Assembly (NCBI GenBank): GCA_030620655.1
Contig: JAUXEH010000137.1
Location: 1 to 7,320 of the forward strand
From: Candidatus Aminicenantota bacterium
GTDB taxonomy: Bacteria; Acidobacteriota; Aminicenantia; Aminicenantales; Aminicenantaceae
Direction: 5' to 3'
Length of the DNA: 7,320 bases
Shown here: positions 5,408 through 7,320 of the stretch, piece by piece
How the letters are laid out: each line of letters starts with the position of its first letter
How positions within the stretch are numbered: the stretch's first letter is position 1
Notes under the pieces: model-generated
What the model saw: the letters and a program-made list of their open reading frames with translations, nothing else
The model's database searches: none
What the model was told of the DNA's origin: nothing
Translations under genes and position numbers: made by a program

Positions 5408-6961
5408 CTATCTCGTCTCCTCCAGGAGGCGGCGGATGACGTCGACCTTTGTCCCTTCCCGCGTGCGGCTGCCCAGTTTCAGCGTCACGCCACTGACGTC
5501 GCCGGCGGCGTCCCTCTGAAACGTCAGGATCGCATTCGTGTCCACGGTGAAAAAATGTGTCTCGGATTCGGGGAAGATCTCGACCCGCTGCCTGCCCCCG
5601 GGCACCACATAGAGGCTGTCGGCGAAAACATGTCCGTCCTCCACCATAATGCTCAATGTGCCGGTGGGCTGCATCTTGTAGGTCCCGGCATATTCCGCGA
5701 GCTTATCGTCCGGCAGGCCTATGACTTCCTTTTCCTGCGGCTTGAAGCCGGGCCAGCCGTACTCCAGGGCCAGGCTGCGCAGCACTTCCGTGGAGAGCGA
5801 CGCGCCGAGATCCCCGTTGGTCATGATGGCCACGCCTTCGCCGGAATGGGCCCAGGCCACGAGGGTACACTTGAAGCCGGCGTTGCTGCCTCCGTGGCTG
5901 AACCGGAGCGTCTCGCCCTCACCCTCGACGCTGAATCCCAGCCCGTAGCGGCCGTCCACTTCGGTGAGCATCTCCCTCACCGTATCCTGCGACAGGGGCA
6001 CTTCGGAGCGCCCATGAAAGGCCTGAGATAGGGCAATAGCAAACCGGCAGAGGTCTGTTGGCGTGGTCCAGAGACCGGCGGCCGCCATCTCGGGATAGGT
6101 GTGCCAGCCGCCTTTGACGGGTTTCCCGTTGCGGAGATGGGCGGTCGAAGCCTGGGCGAAGCGGGATTCCGGCAGGGGCTGTTCATAGGTGCTCTCGGAC
6201 ATGCCTGCAGGCTGCAGCACCCTCTCCCTCAGGATCTTGGGGAAGGGCTTGCCCAAGACATCGATCAGCAGCTGCTGCATAACGGTGTACCCGCCGCCCG
6301 AATAGCGCCACTGCGAGCCGGGAGTGATATCCACCCGTATGGCGCCCGTGTTGGCGGGTTTCTCGCCGTCCAGGACCTGGACCAGGGGGGGGATGTCGCG
6401 GTCCCGTGCATATCCGGGGAAGCCGTGGACCGTGAGGCCGGCCGTGTGGCTGAGCAGGCCGCGCAGCGTGACCTTTTTCTCGGCGGTGAAGTCGTTCTCC
6501 GGAACCTTCCAGCTCTTGAGCTTTTGGTTGATGTCCTCGTCCAGGTCCAGGAGCCCCTCCTGCACCAGGCTCAGGGCTGCGGCTGCTGCCACCGGCTTGC
6601 TGATGGAGGCGGCCTGAAAGAGGGTCGTCGGTGTGACCGGCTCCCCGCCCTCTTCACTCAGCACACCGTATCCCTTGGCCCACTCAACCTGGAAATCTTT
6701 GAAAACGGCGATGCTGATCCCGGGCACGCTGTAGGCCTCCACCCGGTCGGCGAGCGTTGCCTGGGGCCAGGGCTTACCCTGGATGACGATACCGGGGCCC
6801 GGGAGGAGGTTTGTTTCGACGCGCTGGATCCTGGCCTTGAGGTCGACTTCCTCGGCCGCACATCCCCCGGAGGTCAGGCAGATCAGCAGGACGCCGAGTG
6901 TTAAAGCAGACCATGATGCCGTGCGGGATGTCATTTTATGGGGCAGACGTAAAGATTCCAT
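5408..6961 (-). CDS. Exported serine hydrolase, class C beta-lactamase / DD-peptidase fold
   Basis: A 517-residue protein. Residues 1-36 form an export signal. TSGGC (30-34) resembles a lipobox but has Ser at -3, so lipidation is doubtful and cleavage after CAA is an alternative. The catalytic domain shows Ser119-Ile-Ser-Lys122 (SxxK) in FQAASISKP, the family signature LLSHTAGL (169-176), and Tyr220-Ser-Gly in the place of YxN. His356-Gly-Gly (FSHGGSNAG) replaces KTG, as the HTG of Streptomyces R61 DD-peptidase does. Residues ~415-517 (LAEYAGTYK onward) form a C-terminal beta-domain like those trailing many such hydrolases (DUF3471-like). Family activities include D-amino-acid peptidase, esterase and, rarely, beta-lactamase; the substrate is not predictable. 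AGGAGG (6968-6973) is 6 nt before this ATG, whereas the second Met (codon 10) has no ribosome binding site. Confidence 0.93.
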   Translation of the reverse strand: MESLRLPHKMTSRTASWSALTLGVLLICLTSGGCAAEEVDLKARIQRVETNLLPGPGIVIQGKPWPQATLADRVEAYSVPGISIAVFKDFQVEWAKGYGVLSEEGGEPVTPTTLFQAASISKPVAAAAALSLVQEGLLDLDEDINQKLKSWKVPENDFTAEKKVTLRGLLSHTAGLTVHGFPGYARDRDIPPLVQVLDGEKPANTGAIRVDITPGSQWRYSGGGYTVMQQLLIDVLGKPFPKILRERVLQPAGMSESTYEQPLPESRFAQASTAHLRNGKPVKGGWHTYPEMAAAGLWTTPTDLCRFAIALSQAFHGRSEVPLSQDTVREMLTEVDGRYGLGFSVEGEGETLRFSHGGSNAGFKCTLVAWAHSGEGVAIMTNGDLGASLSTEVLRSLALEYGWPGFKPQEKEVIGLPDDKLAEYAGTYKMQPTGTLSIMVEDGHVFADSLYVVPGGRQRVEIFPESETHFFTVDTNAILTFQRDAAGDVSGVTLKLGSRTREGTKVDVIRRLLEETR

Positions 6962-7000
6962 GAGTTGCCTCCTCTTCGAAAGGTGAAAGGATCTTCCTGC

Positions 7001-7030
7001 AGACTAACACACACGGATTCCGGTCGTCAA
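7001..7030 (-). promoter_or_regulatory. Weak candidate promoter for the serine hydrolase gene
   Basis: On the minus strand TTGACG (7030 to 7025) matches the -35 at 5 of 6 positions. TAGTCT (7006 to 7001) matches the -10 at only 3 of 6, with an 18-nt spacer. The location, about 40 nt before the start codon, is plausible. The inverted repeat at 7006-7040 covers it, which would suit repressor control if either signal is real. Confidence 0.3.
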
Positions 7031-7040
7031 AATGTGTGTT
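7006..7040. promoter_or_regulatory. Inverted repeat in the divergent intergenic region, possible operator
   Basis: AACACACA (7006-7013) is exactly inverted as TGTGTGTT (7033-7040), with a 19-nt gap. The arms are simple CA/TG runs, so chance is a real possibility. The centre lies between the minus-strand serine hydrolase start and the plus-strand extended -10 site, a usual place for an operator. Confidence 0.3.
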
Positions 7041-7078
7041 CAGGTGGCCTTATTTGCTTACTTTCACTCCCCATTCTG

Positions 7079-7087
7079 TGTCATAAT
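7079..7087 (+). promoter_or_regulatory. Predicted extended -10 promoter for the short exported ORF
   Basis: TGTCATAAT has the TGn extension followed by CATAAT, a 5 of 6 match to the -10. No good -35 lies at 16-18 nt, which is acceptable for an extended -10 promoter. Transcription would start near 7094, giving a leader of about 28 nt before the ATG at 7122. Confidence 0.45.
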
Positions 7088-7121
7088 TTGCGCCAGGACC
7101 AATCAAAATTGGGAGACGAGC

Positions 7122-7259
7122 ATGAAATCGCAGCATATCCTGCTGGGATGGGGTGTCCTGAGCCTGGCTTTGGCGTTCTGTCGTGCCGACCCGGAGACCG
7201 TGCGCCGGGCCGACGGCCGGGACCTGGTTCATCATCGGCGCTCCGACCACTTTATCTAA
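7122..7259 (+). CDS. Short exported ORF, probably the cut-off start of a larger gene
   Basis: 45 codons. GGGAG (7111-7115) lies 6 nt before the ATG, and an extended -10 site lies upstream. The first ~22 residues are a convincing export signal: MKSQH, a hydrophobic core LLGWGVLSLALAF, then CRAD. Cys20 sits near a lipobox position, but Phe at -1 makes lipidation unlikely; cleavage after Ala22 is the alternative. Only ~23 polar, Arg-rich residues follow, and the last ones are encoded by the first copy of a 14-bp direct repeat (7242-7255). The simplest reading is the start of a secreted protein gene broken by repeat or element DNA. I cannot recognise the parent protein. A genuine small secreted peptide is not excluded. 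Confidence 0.45.
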   Translation: MKSQHILLGWGVLSLALAFCRADPETVRRADGRDLVHHRRSDHFI

Positions 7260-7284
7260 CAGAGAATAAATCCGACCACTTTAT
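7242..7284 (+). repeat. Pair of 14-bp direct repeats (TCCGACCACTTTAT)
   Basis: TCCGACCACTTTAT occurs at 7242-7255 and again at 7271-7284, 29 bp apart. The second copy is flanked by AATAAA (7265-7270) and TTTATT (7280-7285), which pair around a 9-nt loop. Repeated short motifs at one end are known for some insertion sequences (for example the IS21 family), so this may be a solitary element end. No transposase gene is visible in the window. Confidence 0.6.
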
Positions 7285-7286
7285 TT

Positions 7287-7320
7287 TGTCATTGCGAGGA
7301 GCGAAGCGACGCGGCAATCC
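7287..7320. repeat. Widespread intergenic repeat (CATTGCGAGGAGCGAAGCGA type), running to the window edge
   Basis: The sequence TGTCATTGCGAGGAGCGAAG, continuing with CGACGCGGCAATCC, matches an interspersed palindromic repeat I recognise from many unrelated bacterial genomes. ATTGC (7291-7295) and GCAAT (7314-7318) are the outer arms. The repeat may continue beyond 7320, so its full length and any flanking partner cannot be seen. Confidence 0.75.

Noticed and set aside
6101..6904. Plus-strand open frame (267 codons) opposite the serine hydrolase gene
   Set aside because: Shadow of the minus-strand coding sequence that holds SxxK and HGG motifs; no family features of its own.
5408..6961. Antibiotic-resistance beta-lactamase
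   Set aside because: The third motif is HGG and YxN is YSG, with a trailing beta-domain. These features fit peptidase/esterase-type relatives, and nothing shows beta-lactam hydrolysis.

Overview
The window is high-GC bacterial DNA with well-spaced genes, strong AGGAGG-type ribosome binding sites and several intergenic repeats. It holds four intact genes and one short exported ORF. Three of the intact genes encode exported proteins; their signal peptides point to a Gram-negative-type secretome. The signal peptide ending LPA-QDD, the beta-lactamase-fold serine hydrolase with a C-terminal beta-domain, and the SMP-30/LamG-type protein recall environmental lineages such as Acidobacteriota (Aminicenantia-like) or Desulfobacterota. 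That placement is an impression from protein style, not a demonstrated assignment.

Layout. Positions 1-283 carry no gene. They hold two direct copies (6-75 and 195-265) of a ~70-bp hairpin repeat, the second ending just before the ribosome binding site of the first gene. 284-1627 (+) encodes a cytosolic FAD/NAD(P)H disulfide reductase of the CoA-disulfide reductase/NADH oxidase family. 1725-3380 (+) encodes an exported SGNH/GDSL-type hydrolase with a calcium-binding-like tail, preceded by a good sigma70-type promoter (1657-1685). Convergent to it, with 34 nt between the stops, 3415-5271 (-) encodes an exported three-part protein: LamG-like domain, beta-sandwich and SMP-30/NHL-type propeller. 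Upstream of that on the same strand, 5408-6961 (-) encodes an exported serine hydrolase of the class C beta-lactamase/DD-peptidase fold. The two minus-strand genes are separated by 136 bp containing a perfect 17-bp palindromic stem of the GGGGACAGGTACATTT type.

The right end (6962-7320) is a divergent intergenic region followed by a 45-codon ORF. This ORF looks like a signal peptide cut off by repeat DNA: a 14-bp direct repeat, then the widespread CATTGCGAGGAGCGAAGCGA element running to the window edge.

Functional reading. The exported esterase-like enzyme, the carbohydrate-binding/propeller protein and the serine hydrolase could all act on extracytoplasmic esters, glycans or peptides, but nothing in the sequence ties them into one pathway. 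The disulfide reductase looks functionally independent. I see no phage, CRISPR, toxin-antitoxin, rRNA or tRNA locus and no clear new multi-gene system. The most unusual non-coding signal is the covarying hairpin repeat pair at the left end.
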